Positions 12,401-24,190 are shown, numbered from the stretch's first letter. The stretch: 64,000 bases of DNA from Trachythela sp. YZ-2020 (GCA_016169945.1 JADLSH010000220.1:4575001-4639000); one strand, 5' to 3'. Program-made: numbers and translations. Notes: generated from the letters alone by a model not told the origin.

Positions 12401-15400
12401 TAATTTATATATGCATCAGCATTTAAACTGCTATTTTGAAAACCTTTTTCAAAAATGATTTTTAATACTCGGGCGTTTGGAAAAACATACGGATAACTAG
12501 AGTCTTCAAAACAAGATAAACGAAAATTTAAAGTCAACAAAAGAAGAAACAGCTGCCAAATGGCTGAAAAAGGACACGATTTTGAAGTGTTTTAAACGTG
12601 TAAGTGAAGGCAACAACGAGCCGAAGGCAACAACGAGCGGTGAAGGGGCCAGAAAACGCACTATTTGTTATAGGCCAAGTGTCAAATGACAAAGATTTGT
12701 CCCTTTAAATTTTAAAATTTCGATTAAAATAAAGAAAAACAGTAAAAAGCGGACCTTCAGTCTTCACCTCCGATTTTGTTATTTTCTATTAGTCCCTATG
12801 GAAAAATAAATGTATTGTTCCTCGTTGCCATTGGAATCGCGATTTTCGGGGCATGACTAATTAGCGGAACTGCAGACCACGGAACCTGCGGACTGCGGAA
12901 CTTGCGGAACCTGCGGAACTCAATAATTTCACCTTTTTCTTCTTGTAAAACATAGCTCCTTCAACAATCTATGCGATTTTAGGGTTTATTTACATGATTT
13001 TGTTCAATTTTGCCGGTAAATCTGTTTTGTCAAAAAAAAAACATTACGAAAATGAGGGGCACTGTACTTGTTGTAATTTATTGAACGTTTGCTATATCAA
13101 TAATACCAAACTATTATATACTGTAATATTTTATTACGTAGGTCTTACTCGTAACATGAATAGAATATGAACATAATTATTCGAAGCAATAATATCCACT
13201 TTTGCTAATCGTTTGCAAGGATGCATATATATATATATATTAGACAGCTTTCATAGTACGCTGTGGGGAGCTATGAGGATTTATAGTAGGGGTGGGGGGA
13301 GGTCACAATAAGATATTGAGAGCAGTTAATTTACGATTTTCGCATGTATTCTTTTTCTATTAGCTTTTAACTATTGTACCAGCCAGTTTACTTCCTCATT
13401 ATAATAAGGTTGAAAATGGTCTTGGCGGACACAAATATTTTAGTGAATGTCGGAGATTTACGGCTTTGGAGTCCATCGTAATTGGCCATAATGTATAAAA
13501 CCACATGCTCGATGCGGCCTATTTCTATTCTGTGATGCGGCCATGCCTCCACAATGCTAAAAAATACTTCAAATACTTATCTATCTTTTGAAAGTTGAAA
13601 CTATTTCTTTCCAAGTGGAAACGCTGGAGAGTACGATTTTGTTATTGACAAAACAGATTACCGGCAAAATTGAACAAAATCATGTAAATAAACCCTAAAA
13701 TCGCATAGATTGTTGAAGGAGCTATGTTTTACAAGAAGAAAAAGGTGAAATTATTGAGTTCCGCAGGTTCCGCAAGTTCCGCAGTCCGCAGGTTCCGTGG
13801 TCTGCAGTTCCGCTAATTAGTCATACCCCGATTTTCGTACTGCCACGCTTGGGTCTCCCGTCCAATGAAAAGCCACGAAAAACGGACTTTGACACTTGTT
13901 ATATGACAAAAAGATTTCTTTTTAAACTTTATGGGGCTTCGGTGGCGCAGTCGTCAGAATAAGCTAGCGCCTTTCACCTCTGAGTCTTGAGTTCGATTCC
14001 AGCTGAGATCTATACTCATCACACTCATGTGAAATGAGTAAGTCAACGCTCTGCCGAAAGTCGTGGGTTTTCTCCGGGCACTCCGGTTTCCTCCCACAGG
14101 GAAAGTTGACTGGGTGGGTTAGGATATACAGATTAGGAAAGTAATGTCACAATTGTTGTAAAAATAGATAATGTAGGCTACCTACATAATATAGGTAAGC
14201 GAGTAGCCTGCGTGGCCGGCCCTCGTTGGAGGGGAAAAGAAGAACAGGGAATGAGGGCCTGCAAGAAAACCCAGCTTTCATGACTAAACGCCCTAATAAA
14301 GGCTCATTAAAATTGACCAATACAAATGCAGCTGGACTATAGGGGAAACCCCAAACCGAAGGAAATGTTTCGCTTGTGCATAAACATGTCAATCAAGACG
14401 AAGAAATGTAATAATATATTCCTGTGTGCGTAAACATGTCAATTAATTCTTGGTGTTGACCAATCAAATTCTACGTTCAAAAATTGAACGGCGTTTAGTC
14501 ATGAAAGCTCGGTTTTCTTGCAGGCCCTCATTCCCTGTTCTTCTTTTCCCCTCCAACGAGGGCCGGCCACGCAGGCTAGTAAGCGAGATACTTGATGTAA
14601 TCGGTCACTGAAAAGCCCCAACGGGGAGTGAGCTGAATAATGTATGAATATGAATGAATGAACTTACAGAGTCTAGATGATTAGCCAATTGCTTAGCTCT
14701 TAATCCAGTCTTCTCTCCATATACTTCGTACTAAGAGAAATATATACATGCATACTTAAGATATGTGCATATAAACACAATGGTAGAAACATACAATACA
14801 AAACATACTACGAATCACAAAAAATCGGGTTATCAACAAGAATGCACGATATGCGGTGATATTTCGGTTTAAAAATCACACTCAAATCTTGATAACTCAA
14901 ATCTGAAGCGCACACGAAGGTTTTGTTCGGAGTATGATTTGTATCAACCATTAACATACTGAAGCTTGTACTGTACCACTTCTTATTGGCCGTTTCTAAA
15001 AAGGCATATGAACCAACATAATGCATTATATTTTCAGTTAAGCCCTGTGAGCGAAGCAAGCAGGTTCGGGGCCGCGTAGCTTGCAAGTTACGAGGGAGGC
15101 GAGTGAGCTGTATACGGCTGGGGGATGGGGAGTAGATAGATAGATAGATCAACTTTATTTAAACACATTGGCCTTTTCAGCAAAAGCTGATTTCCAAAAG
15201 GGATGTGTACTTACAAATTATTATTTATATACTAGCTCTAATATTACATACATAACAAATACAATTATATACCTATTTAGACAAAAAATTAACTACTACT
15301 TTAAGTCGAGATTAAGGGAGAACGTTTCGAGCAATTAGGCATAGAAAGTCAATTTTGGCAATAGTAAATACAACTTAGGAGAAAATCACGCAAATCTGAC

Positions 15401-18400
15401 CACAGCGAGTGCACAAATTGCAAAAACGATACTGCGAAAAGTTGAAATTTTCAGACAATATTTTCTACTATACCAGCGCCAGAGTGCGTGACGCTGTGAC
15501 CCAAGGTTGCAGTTACCTCAAGTCACTTACAGGTAATCGCGGTTTACCGCAGATCCAACATCTGACATCCGTGCATGACAATGAACACGAGAAAGTACCA
15601 CACTAGTTACAATCTTCGAGAATTTGCAATTGAGTAACTCAGCTCTCGCTAGTAAATTAATTTATCTGATTTTGCTTTAATTTTACAATACCTGTTTTTT
15701 ATCATTTATAATAAATAGTTCCACAAATTTCGTTTCAGTTAGGACATTTCTTCGAACCTAAATTGGAGAAATAATGTATAATAATCTGTTTCTGAAAAGA
15801 TATTTTATCTACTATGTTCTATACACTTCAAATAACTAGTGATACCTACCCTTCTTTTGAAATTGGTTGATCTTCTATAATTGATTTCTTTGTCCAGTAA
15901 TGTTTTGTGAGAACCATGTTCTATTTAAGAGAAAACGAATGAGTAAGGTCGTATAGAGAATGCAGCAGTGCAAATATACAGCGCTGCAGGATCGGAGCAT
16001 TTTGTACCTACGTTCATATTATTATATTATTTATAAATATATGTTATTTAATCTTGTGTATATCAATAACATACCACAAGTTGCTCGTTGTTCACTAACA
16101 TCATTTGCATTAAACAGGATATGATCATCTAATACCTAACAATATACAAATAAGAACTTCACATTTATTTACTAGCAATTAGGAATGTTCATGCAGTAGG
16201 AGAAGTTTCCGATATCGGCATACCGGAAAAGTTATACCGATATTATCGGTCAGAGATATTTATGGCCTTATTAATGCATGTATTTTTCAAGATACAGGAA
16301 AAATTATACCGATATTAAATAATATTATCGCTTGAAGGAGACTTCGATTTTGAAAAATGGAACACTCCTGCGACAATTTAGAAGAAATTTTGTACTTCTT
16401 TGTATTTTAAGCAAAACAAAACCGATTATTTCGGCATATAGAAAATTTTGGTGTAATGAAAAATTCCGGTATATCGGAAATTTCGGCATATCGGTAGAAG
16501 TTTTTCAGCCAACCGATATTGAATTCAGAATCGAACAGCCCTACTAGCAATGTTACACCAAATTTTCATTTGGTTTCAAAAACATACTTGGCCATGTTGA
16601 GACTTTAAAGGCTGGATAAAAAAGGTACCATTATCTGTTCTGATAACTCCCCTATCAATTACGAGAAAAATATTTACCTTTAGCCAAAATTTATCATTCG
16701 CTAATTCGTTAAATATATAAACAGTTATGTAAACTGGCACGATATTGTGTCTGATTTAAAGAATTTAGTATCACACCGGGGTATCAGGGGATCAAATTCC
16801 TGATGGCGGGCAGACAGCTATCTTTTTGGGCCGACAAGACTGAGAATATCTGGAAAGGTTTTATGTAATCCGTCATATATTTAAACCATCCTTTGATATT
16901 CCTTGCTCCTTTTATCCTATTTTTATTGGAAATGTACCAAACAAGGTATTTTTTACCGTTATTTGTTGCTGTTGGGTAAGATAAAAACAGTAACAAAACA
17001 AAAGGCCGCACTTCATGTCCTGACACTAATCCTTTAAATGACGGACAAATGACGTAAATCCTCTATTAAGCCCCTCCTCTTTAATAAGTCAATCTCTCTA
17101 ATAAGCACAGTCTTTTAACTGGAGAAATGTATTAAGCCTCCCTTTCTATTAAGGCCCACTCTCCCTTCACAACAAAGAAACACACATGTGCTGGTTAGAT
17201 CTATTTAATTGGCCTGGAAGTTCAAGTTTAGCTTAGATTACGGTGTTTCTTACTAACGGTATTTCTGCTAAATCAATAAGCCATCCTTTAAGGAAACGTG
17301 TCTGAACTAAATAAGACAACTCCCCCTGGAGGATTTACCTAAATTTGGGTAATTTGCTTTGCTTTTGACAAATTGATCTAAACATTAAGGCACAATTATT
17401 GCAACAGAACATGATGATAACTCACTCTATCCCATCACAAGTACTCAAAGAAACAGCCGAGTTTTCCTCTCCATTCACCGTCCCATGGTAAAAGCAATGC
17501 TCATGAGGTACCTGACAAAAGTTTAAAAATGTAAACCCCAATTTAACTATATATTAACAAAGGCAATCTACCATATATTTATGCTACACTGTAAACGGAA
17601 AAACACTTGAAAATAAGTTGGTAAATTTTGGCAGATCATGTTTGGAATGTATGTAAATATCAATGAAAATATTGTATTGGATGTTATCCATCTTTCAATG
17701 CCGATATATCAATTGCTTCACAAAATTTTTTGAAAAGTTCAAAACTCTCTTTCTGCGTACCTGTTGTACAAATCCAGGACCATCATTTGAGACATAATGT
17801 TCTTCAAATTGTGGAGTGAACAAACCCCTGAAAGTTTGCAACATTGGTAATTTGGTTTATAATATAACATTTATAGTACGCGCGTGCTGATTGGTCGAGA
17901 AGCGTGTTTCTATATCTGTAGAGAAACAAGGAAATTTTCCTCCCAAAAATAAGTTAAACGTGGAAATACTCGCCCTACGGGCTCGTTTTCCCACTGATTA
18001 TTTCTCGTTCTCCCAATCTCCCACGCGTGTTTCTATAAGTGTATAGAAACACGGAAAATGTTTTCTATTTCTTAAATATTACTCAAAGCAGATAATAATA
18101 ATAATAATAATAATAATATTTAAGACCATTTACACAGGGTGCGCCTTGCCAAACTCGAAAAGAGAGCTTGATGGAGGGACGGGGGCTTATTAACTTAACC
18201 GAAACACAACATATTCTTCACATCGGGTTAAATGTAATTTAATGATGTATATATGTAATATTTGATTTGCTTCAACAAACCTTTTAGTTTAACTGTAGTG
18301 TTGCGTACGTAAACCGCTTAACGGTGCATTTATTTAGAATTAGAACGATATAAAGTTAACAACAAATATATCATTAGATTTTGTGTTGGTTCGCAAACTC

Positions 18401-20248
18401 CTAAGATGGCTGAGATGCTTCTTTTCAAACGATTTTCGATACCTTTATGGCAAAGACTTTTCCAGTATGAGCGATTTTCAGCATGCAAAGATTTCCATGC
18501 AACGCTTCAGGAGGGGATTTCAATAGTTTTAACAGATTGTATTTAGGCTTGTTTTTGTAGCACAGCCAAAATCTGCCTACATTTCGTTTGCCATAAGACA
18601 GTTGACTGAACATGAGCATTTTAGGGATCTATCCTGCCATCGCTCACATTCTAATGACATGACCAACCCATCATATCTGAGTTGCGACTGATTTAGAAGA
18701 CTTTCAATGACAATGCCGACTGTTTTAGGACAATGCCACATATTGAACGGAGGCAGCGTTTATGAAAAACGTCGATGAACGGTTTGCAATGAAAACATTA
18801 TTTACGATAATGTTGAGTTAAATGCCATCATTATATTAATTCTGCTTTACAGCATTTTTGGGACTTGTTTGTTGGATTGTTATGTTAATTTTGAACATTA
18901 TACAGTACATCTGTCATGTAACCCTCGTACGAATTTGTTTTGTATTTGATTCATGCAATAAATTAATCAATTAATAAAATTTAACTATCTTGGTGTCATA
19001 ATTATAAAACATATAATTTCATTCGTGCAATGGTAAATATATTTTCAAGCGCCAAAATGTCCATGAAGATGAAATTTTCGAATTATGACGTACATTACAA
19101 AAGCACTTAGAATAACTTAAATAATCGAAATATGCAATTGCCATACTATGATATAGGCACTTTATTTAAAACATCTTTATGCTGGGAAACAATAACAGGA
19201 AATGCGCCATATTTCCTGCATTATGTAGTTGAATATTATATTGCCGGGAAAGAACGACAAACATTATAAATAGATACGATCATATTCAATAAAACTCACA
19301 TGTTAAGTGATATGTTCATATCAAAACGCTTTCTACCAGGAAATACAATAGTTGTGTCTTGAAGATGGCCAGACTATTGAGGGAAATATCAAGCGTAAAT
19401 TTGAGTGACCTCTTGGTTCTTCTACGGAAATCAATATAACACGCAATTCTGTACAAACGTTATAATGGGCCTAAATATATAGCAAATAAACCTACCAAAG
19501 ATTTTGTAAATATACTGAGTTCCTTTTAAAACATTATTTTAATTAAAACAAATAAGTTCTACATACTGACATTTTTGTTGACGCGTGACGTTTCACTCGA
19601 TCTTCAAGTCTGTATGGTTTGATAATCTCGTATGATTTTATATTTCTTAATAGTTCGGGGTTGTGATTTAGTAAATCTTCTGTCAGTTTTGCATCTAAAT
19701 AGTTGAATATTATAGAAACTAAAAGATTTAATAAATGTGCAAATCATGTAAAATATACAGCATAGCTCACAGCGAGGTCTTTAAATATCAGATTAACTAT
19801 AGTGCAAACTTTTGCCCACTTTCCGACTTAAAAAGTTATATCTATACAGCTGATCGTATTTTACTTTAGTGGATAGTGTTATAGTGTAGTATTCAAATAT
19901 CCAATTGGACGCATATTGGCTATTGCAGCTATCTAGGATATAGTCAATACTTGTCAAAGGAAATAGTGAATTATGACATGTTTGGATAGTTTAATAGTGA
20001 ATTATGACATGGAACTACCAGATTACAGTATATAGCTACAGTAGCAAGAATCACAGGTTTACATGCAAAATTCACAATATATAGGATAATCCTTATAATC
20101 TTCAAGCATCTTAGTAGCGAAATTACTAATCGACATTCACTGATTCACATTTATTTTATACGCACACTATTATCTCACCTGTTTCAAATCTTAAAAGCAT
20201 CATCAGTAAAAAAGTATACACAGCATATACAGTGAACGTATCCCCCAT
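3196..20248 (-). CDS. ADAM metalloprotease-disintegrin gene (3' end not found)
   Basis: Type I membrane/secreted ADAM family (family knowledge: shedding or adhesion at the cell surface). Exons read on the minus strand, first to last: 20248-20179, 19694-19567, 17827-17761, 17511-17426, 16651-16588, 16135-16075, 15920-15850, 14995-14916 (tentative), 14730-14668, 11763-11588, 11360-11279, 11133-11049, 7117-7066, 6438-6357, 6025-5954, 5027-4929, 4430-4350, 4281-4231, 3966-3903, 3787-3685, 3309-3196. GT/AG borders and codon phases join correctly except around the tentative exon. The ATG at 20248 opens a hydrophobic signal peptide. One prodomain exon between 19567 and 17827 (the conserved strand before GLFTPQFEEHY) was not found. 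The open phase at 3196 means EGF, transmembrane and tail exons lie further down, probably outside the window. The disintegrin and Cys-rich segments look closest to the ADAM9/12/19 group, but subfamily is uncertain. Catalytic Glu is replaced, so a pseudoprotease is likely. Confidence 0.93.
3345..3650. repeat. Polypyrimidine low-complexity tract (CCTT/CTTCC)n
   Basis: Imperfect tetra- and pentanucleotide repeats of C and T on the plus strand, inside an ADAM intron. Open frames across it encode only Lys/Glu/Gly/Arg-rich nonsense. Confidence 0.85.
4030..4200. repeat. Second polypyrimidine tract
   Basis: CCCTCCCT-rich DNA like the tract near 3345-3650, in the intron between the ADAM exons at 4231 and 3966. 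Confidence 0.8.
6498..6854. mobile_element. MITE with TAGCCTGC ends, containing a second inverted repeat
   Basis: The outer ends read TAGCCTGC and GCAGGCTA. Flanks TCAGATAGC and GCATATAGC match at 6 of 9 bases, suggesting an old 9-bp target duplication. Inside lies another foldback (6589-6800) with arms of about 38 bases starting AGCTTAAGCAAGCGACG. The outer ends resemble those of the MITE at 14204-14578. It sits in an ADAM intron. Confidence 0.6.
7066..14995 (-). CDS. ADAM metalloprotease-domain exons, catalytic Glu replaced by Met
   Basis: Exon 14730-14668 encodes GEKTGLRAKQLANHLDS, followed without phase loss by 11763-11588 (IYRFRNVRVALVKVETWTDR), 11360-11279 (GVDFLGTNVGYAPLQSIC), 11133-11049 (AAVTASTMAHMLGHNFGMVHD) split from the zinc site, and 7117-7066 (NCECPDLDGRCVMSS, the Met-turn). 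The zinc motif HExxHxxGxxHD keeps all three histidines and the following aspartate, but Glu is Met: the codon is ATG at 11088-11086. Such proteins are normally proteolytically inactive. The domain's first strand is probably in 14995-14916 (contains FSMLMVDTN), reached if the preceding exon uses a donor at 15846. That exon's own donor, GTGTGC, is weak. A rival stretch, KYHRISCILVDN (around 14868-14833), fits the family in sequence but cannot be spliced in phase. Confidence 0.85.
7482..8045 (+). repeat. Dispersed repeat, copy A (interrupted)
   Basis: Matches the reverse complement of 45284-45505 at its two ends: CCTGGCCTTTC..., GAGAAGGCCTAGCACAATT, and CGCCCGTAAATTTCACG. About 300 bases of unrelated AT-rich DNA (roughly 7630-7940) interrupt this copy. 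The repeat itself is partly self-complementary. Confidence 0.6.
8119..10848. mobile_element. 2.7-kb foldback element with ~650-bp arms and 8-bp target duplication
   Basis: The left arm, 8119 to about 8790, is the reverse complement of about 10155 to 10848. The ends read CACTGATCTAATA and TATTAGATCAGTG and are directly flanked by GGTCTATC at 8111-8118 and 10849-10856. An exact 8-bp duplication points to hAT-type integration (inference). The 1.36-kb centre has no convincing coding region. It lies inside the ADAM intron between 7118 and 11048. Confidence 0.85.
12848..13829. mobile_element. 0.98-kb MITE with ~190-bp inverted repeats
   Basis: The ends read GGGGCATGACTAATTAGCGG and its complement with one change. 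The arms include a direct sub-repeat of GCGGAACCT-like units. GATTTTC occurs immediately outside both ends (12841-12847 and 13830-13836), a 7-bp match that may be an eroded 8-bp duplication. No protein recognised inside. Confidence 0.8.
13933..14661 (+). mobile_element. tRNA-derived SINE, copy 1, split by a nested MITE
   Basis: The head has tRNA-like promoter boxes: GGTGGCGCAGTCGTCAG (A box) and GAGTTCGATTCC (B box). A central block, TTTTCTCCGGGCACTCCGG, resembles a domain shared by SINEs of distant animals (family knowledge, from memory). The tail ends in ATGAATGA-like repeats. The body is interrupted at 14204-14578. Confidence 0.8.
14204..14578. mobile_element. 375-bp foldback MITE with perfect 9-bp duplication, nested in SINE
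   Basis: The arms start TAGCCTGCGTGGCCGGCC and extend about 85 bases. GTAAGCGAG flanks both sides (14195-14203, 14579-14587) and restores the SINE sequence when one copy is removed. A 9-bp duplication suits Mutator-like elements (inference). Confidence 0.88.
15128..15620 (-). mobile_element. Possible 3' tail of a non-LTR element with (GATA)n
   Basis: A run of GATAGATAGATAG is followed by CAACTTTATTTAAACACATT and GGCCTTTTCAGC. A similar arrangement recurs near 49248-49330. It resembles the terminal region of CR1/L2-like elements, but no reverse-transcriptase remains were seen here. Confidence 0.35.
15850..20248 (-). CDS. ADAM signal peptide and prodomain exons
   Basis: Seven exons encode the N-terminal part. 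The first (20248-20179) begins MGDTF and has a leucine/methionine-rich hydrophobic run. The second (19694-19567) contains the typical prodomain stretch IKSYEIIKPYRLEDR. Exons at 17827-17761 and 17511-17426 give GLFTPQFEEHY and PHEHCFYHGTVNG, the family's conserved H-x-H-C-Y/F-Y-H-G core, then SLSTCDGI. Exon 16651-16588 gives GVIRTDNGTFFIQPL. Exon 16135-16075 gives DHILFNANDVSEQRATC, where the cysteine sits at the usual cysteine-switch position. Exon 15920-15850 ends in FKRR, a plausible furin-type cleavage site. Each junction keeps frame. A TATATAA stretch at 20285-20279 lies too close to the ATG to be a convincing promoter. Confidence 0.88.
16180..16543. mobile_element. 364-bp hAT-like MITE with exact 8-bp duplication
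   Basis: The ends are TAGGAATGTTC and GAACAGCCCTA (complement TAGGGCTGTTC), flanked by CTAGCAAT at 16172-16179 and 16544-16551. Internal CCGATAT and TATCGG motifs repeat in both orientations. It lies in the ADAM intron between 16135 and 16588. Confidence 0.82.
17870..18125. repeat. Foldback-like repeat and (AAT)n microsatellite
   Basis: GTGTTTCTATATCTGTAGAG and a related inverted copy near 18025-18055 bracket a GC-richer core (CTCGCCCTACGGGCTCG). AAT units run from about 18093 to 18120. No exon seen between 17828 and 19566, although one ADAM prodomain exon should be there. Confidence 0.5.
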
Positions 20249-20308
20249 TATTGTTTGCAATTGCTTCGTAAAGATCGGTTATATAAATGAGGAAATATAG
20301 ATGATTAA

Positions 20309-20866
20309 TAAACAATCATCGACAAACGTCATCATCGGAAAAATCATCTGCTACATTCTTATTGGCTGCTGATAGATCGGAACATTTCCGAAGGCAGTTT
20401 ATGGACATTGCCAAAACATTTTTCATGTAAATATTGGCGCTATAAAATTGCAAAGGCGTCGTGAAGAAAGAAAGAGCCAAGCACGTGCCACAGTAATGAG
20501 TAAAAGGCAATTTTCTCGACAACAGTATCTTTTCTAGGCAACCGAGTCTTCGTCAAAAAATAAAAACAAGTGAAACATAAAAAGTTAGTTTTTACCGAGG
20601 CAGCAATATGTCTGAGTTTATAAACTTTGATGACCGAATTCCTCTTTCTTTCTTCACGACGTATTTATAGCGCCAATATCTACATGAAAAATGTTGAAAA
20701 ACACTTAAAATTTGCTCGGCAAAAGCTTGCCGAAACTATAGTTTCCCAGTCTCACCCCCCTGTTGGCGATGTCCATAAACTGTCTTCGGAAATGTTCCGA
20801 TCTGTCAGCAGCCAATAAGAATTTAGCCGATGATTTTTCCGATGATGACGTTTGTCGAGATGATTG
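20309..20866. mobile_element. Foldback element upstream of the ADAM start
   Basis: The left arm begins CAATCATCGACAAACGTCATC; its complement ends near 20866. The arms share blocks such as TTTCCGAAGGCAGTTTATGG and AATATTGGCGCTATAAA with indels. It begins about 60 bases upstream of the ADAM initiation codon, so it may have replaced or altered the promoter. No clear target duplication. Confidence 0.65.
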
Positions 20867-21771
20867 GATCCCGCCTATCTACACTGAAAATGTCGATAAA
20901 AACATACTTTTTATTGATAAAATTTAAGTACTTCCAAATCCTTTTAACTCTAAAAACGTTTTATAAGTTTAGAAAAGTTATCCAAGCTTATTTGTATCTA
21001 GTTCTTTTGCATTATTTTGCGATATTTTTCTTGTTTCAAACGTGTATTATAACGTGTATTAGGTGTATTATTATCAGAAAGTTGTCGGCCTTAGGTTTAA
21101 TAGGACAGTGATACAATGACGTACGTAACCATGCGACTGGACAATTTGCATATATAATGAGATACACAGGTAAATCGCTGGATAGCAAAGACAGAAGCAT
21201 TTTAAACATATTTTGTGAACTTTTAAAGATATTTTACAACTTTTAGCATTTGCTGGGTCGCCTATAGGGGAGTGAATTGCATATTTCAGCTTGTAATATG
21301 CAATATGGAAGACATTGTATTCAATTCAAACACTTTTTTAAAAGTTAGAAAATATACCCAAGGTCATTTGTGTCATACATTTACGATACGATATTAATGT
21401 GTGCAGGTGAATTATTATCAGAAAGTTGCCCTTTTAAGACTGAACAACTGAAACGCATGTTTAATGACCATGTTTCGGTCCGAACACCGTTAATGACCGA
21501 TATGACTTTTTGCGTACAAACGGTATTTATGAATCCTTGTTAGATGCTATTTGACATTCACCTCGCCGAACTACGCTGGTTTTTCGCTATGTATTTAAAG
21601 ACCGAGAATTTTCGTTAGCCTTCATGAGCAGACTTGACAAAATGTATTGTATTGCCCGCTTTCCTATGTAGTTTTAGTCCGTTTCTAACCAATACTTTTA
21701 ACTACTAAAATTGCTATTAAAATTGTATCTACTATTAAAAGTTTCGATCCAGTTGATACCAGGCGTTCAGG

Positions 21772-22448
21772 TTATTTATAGACTGACACTGAAATTGGTT
21801 TCTGTCGTTTCAACCACTTCAAGAGTTCGGTGTTATATTTCTCGAGGTAATCGCATAAACTACAGCGCGGTGCTTTAATGCAAGCCTCCGCTTGCTCTAG
21901 TACCAGTGGCAATAATCCCAGCTCTTCGACGAGACTTACACCAACACAGTTTGTGACGATCAAGCATGGTTCACTAGTCAGGCCAATTCTTATGAGGGTA
22001 TTTGTCAGTGTTAAATCGAAAATCTCGAGGCCGGAACCAAATTTCATGGCAGTGTCATTGATATAGACTGTTCAAAACACATATCATCTTTTGCCCACAA
22101 CCAATAAACACCACTTTGATAATGTTTCTTCATCTGATGAGCATACTCAGTGACAAGACTTGTTCTACCGATGCCTCCCAAACCGCAGACTGCAGGTGCA
22201 TTACAAACATTTATTTCTTGCCCAATATCGTCAACTTACAGAATACGTTTAAGTTCTAGCTTGAAGTTCTTGAAGTTCTCGAGTTCGCCTGGAGAAATAT
22301 TGGTTTTTGTTTGGGGCATCAAAAAAGTTATGAATTTTTCCTCTTGCTTATTGGGGTATTTCGAGAGTTCCGTAATGAATCTTTTGTCAAGGAGTTTTAG
22401 TTCTTTCGAGTTCTCGGCTCCAAGCTTTTCACACTTACAATTCTGCAA
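21772..22448 (-). pseudogene. NB-ARC (STAND ATPase) fragment, decayed
   Basis: Around 22200-22085 one minus-strand frame reads CGLGGIGRTSLVTEYAHQ, a P-loop of the NB-ARC type, then YWLWAKDD. At 22047-21772 another frame reads VEELGLLPLVLEQAEACI, the GxLPLAL-type motif that follows the nucleotide fold in these proteins. The region between (Walker B and sensor) is missing. The invariant P-loop lysine is arginine. The segment at 22448-22236 is open but unrecognised. It is probably a relic of an NB-ARC/TPR receptor-like gene; alternatively, exons of an unresolved gene. No functional frame is visible. Confidence 0.65.
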
Positions 22449-23229
22449 AGCAGCTCAGTGCGTAACTTTTCGTCGAAATTTGATTGTATGTGGCCAAGTT
22501 GCTTAAGCAATGTATTCATCTGCAGATATATAGTAACGTAATGTAACATTTAATTTATTTTAATACATTATGAAACTAATAGCTTTCACGATAATGTACT
22601 ACCGTAATGTTAAATTGAAAAATCTCATGACTATGTGGTTTAAGGATTGTTGTTTATGATTTAGCGTGTATTTGTTGACTCAGGTAAATATATAAGATTT
22701 GGAAGAATTTGAACTTTTCTGTGCCTATACAAGAACGTTAATCGAAACGTATAACTGGAAACCAGCCGTTATATTTGACGTCTTAGGCGTCTCACATGTA
22801 CGTCTGAACGTACGGTCATGTTTCCAATATCGATTCTGGTTCATTAAGCAAGGAGGAATTCGTTCTCGACGATCAGCGCATTTGTATTGCTCTAAGCCAA
22901 TCACAATGCGTAACACGCCATCATCACATGAAATTTATATGCATAGATATAGGGTCACTAAAAAGGTTCTCCCCAAGTGGACTTTTAATAATTTTAGCTG
23001 AAATTTTTATATGTTGTTTTCAAAGAATTTGTATAGGAAATAGCACTCGAGAAGTATTAATGAAAAATTGCACGCGTGTTTGGCGAAATATTCGTAATAT
23101 TAATATTCGTTAATATTATTATTAACAATTTTAAATTGCTCAATTTTTACTCAATTTGCTCAATTTTCAAATTGACGTTGAATATACCACATGTGGTATT
23201 TAACAGTGGCCGAGTTTGCTATTAATTGT

Positions 23230-23338
23230 AACAATTAGATTATGAGCTCAATATTTCTATGAGGTGATAGTTGATGAGGGCGAAGCCCGCGAATGAACTA
23301 TCATCTCATAGAAATCGTGAGCGAATAATCTAATTGTT
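23230..23338. repeat. Hairpin with GGGCGAAGCCCGCG centre
   Basis: The 43-base arms 23230-23272 and 23296-23338 are near-perfect reverse complements (AACAATTAGATTAT start). The surrounding 22500-24190 holds AT-rich DNA with no supported gene. Confidence 0.8.
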
Positions 23339-24190
23339 TTAGTAGAAACCAGCAAGAAAACAGTATATATTTCAAAACGATTTTCATAATTTATTGAAAT
23401 AAATTCGCTAAAAATCGCGCCAAGGAGATGGCTGTTTCGCTACTCTATCTATCGACAATTAGATAGCGAGTAGCGTAGCCAATCAAATTACAGCATTTGC
23501 AATAGTATACTAGTATGATTCTACTAATAGCGAATAGTCAACGAGGTGAAGCCGAGTGGTATAATTGTATTAATATAAACCTACTAGTATATATTTCAAG
23601 CTGAAGGAACAAAATAGGAAAGTTTTTAGCGAAATTTAAGAGCATTGATAAGCATTTTTAATCTGTACAAAACAATATGGCGTGAAATCTCGAAGTACAT
23701 AAAATATAACATTAATACGGAAACAAATCTTGAAATTTTATAGCTAAATGAATGAAAACATTCTTAAATCAAGAAAATGCTTTAAAGGGCAAGAAAATAA
23801 AACTATTAAATAAATTCAAGCGATTGTGTTTTCAATGACTTTGCTCGAAATATAAAGAAAAATCGTCCATGTTCGTAAATTCGCCAGTCAATTTCAAGTA
23901 CAAAACTTTAAAACTAGGAGTAAAACGAGTTTTAAACTACGAGTTTTTTACAAGCAGTTTCCAAGGACGTTTGTTATTTTTTATACCAGACTAAAAAGCA
24001 GGACATCTTGTGAAGTTTTTTCTTCTTAAAAAAGCAACTGATTCACCAATTGTTTTCTCGCTCTTCGCTACTAGTAGCCTAATGCCTGGTGGCCCTCTAG
24101 TAGAGTAGCCAATCAGAACTCTGGATTTGTAATTGCCTACTAGTAGGTTTATACTAATAAACTTTAGCCATGCAACTATTCATTTTGGTG

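Noticed and set aside
18425..18619. KIAHTGKVFAIK segment as the missing ADAM prodomain exon
   Set aside because: Sequence pattern is suggestive, but neither end gives the phase needed between 19567 and 17827.
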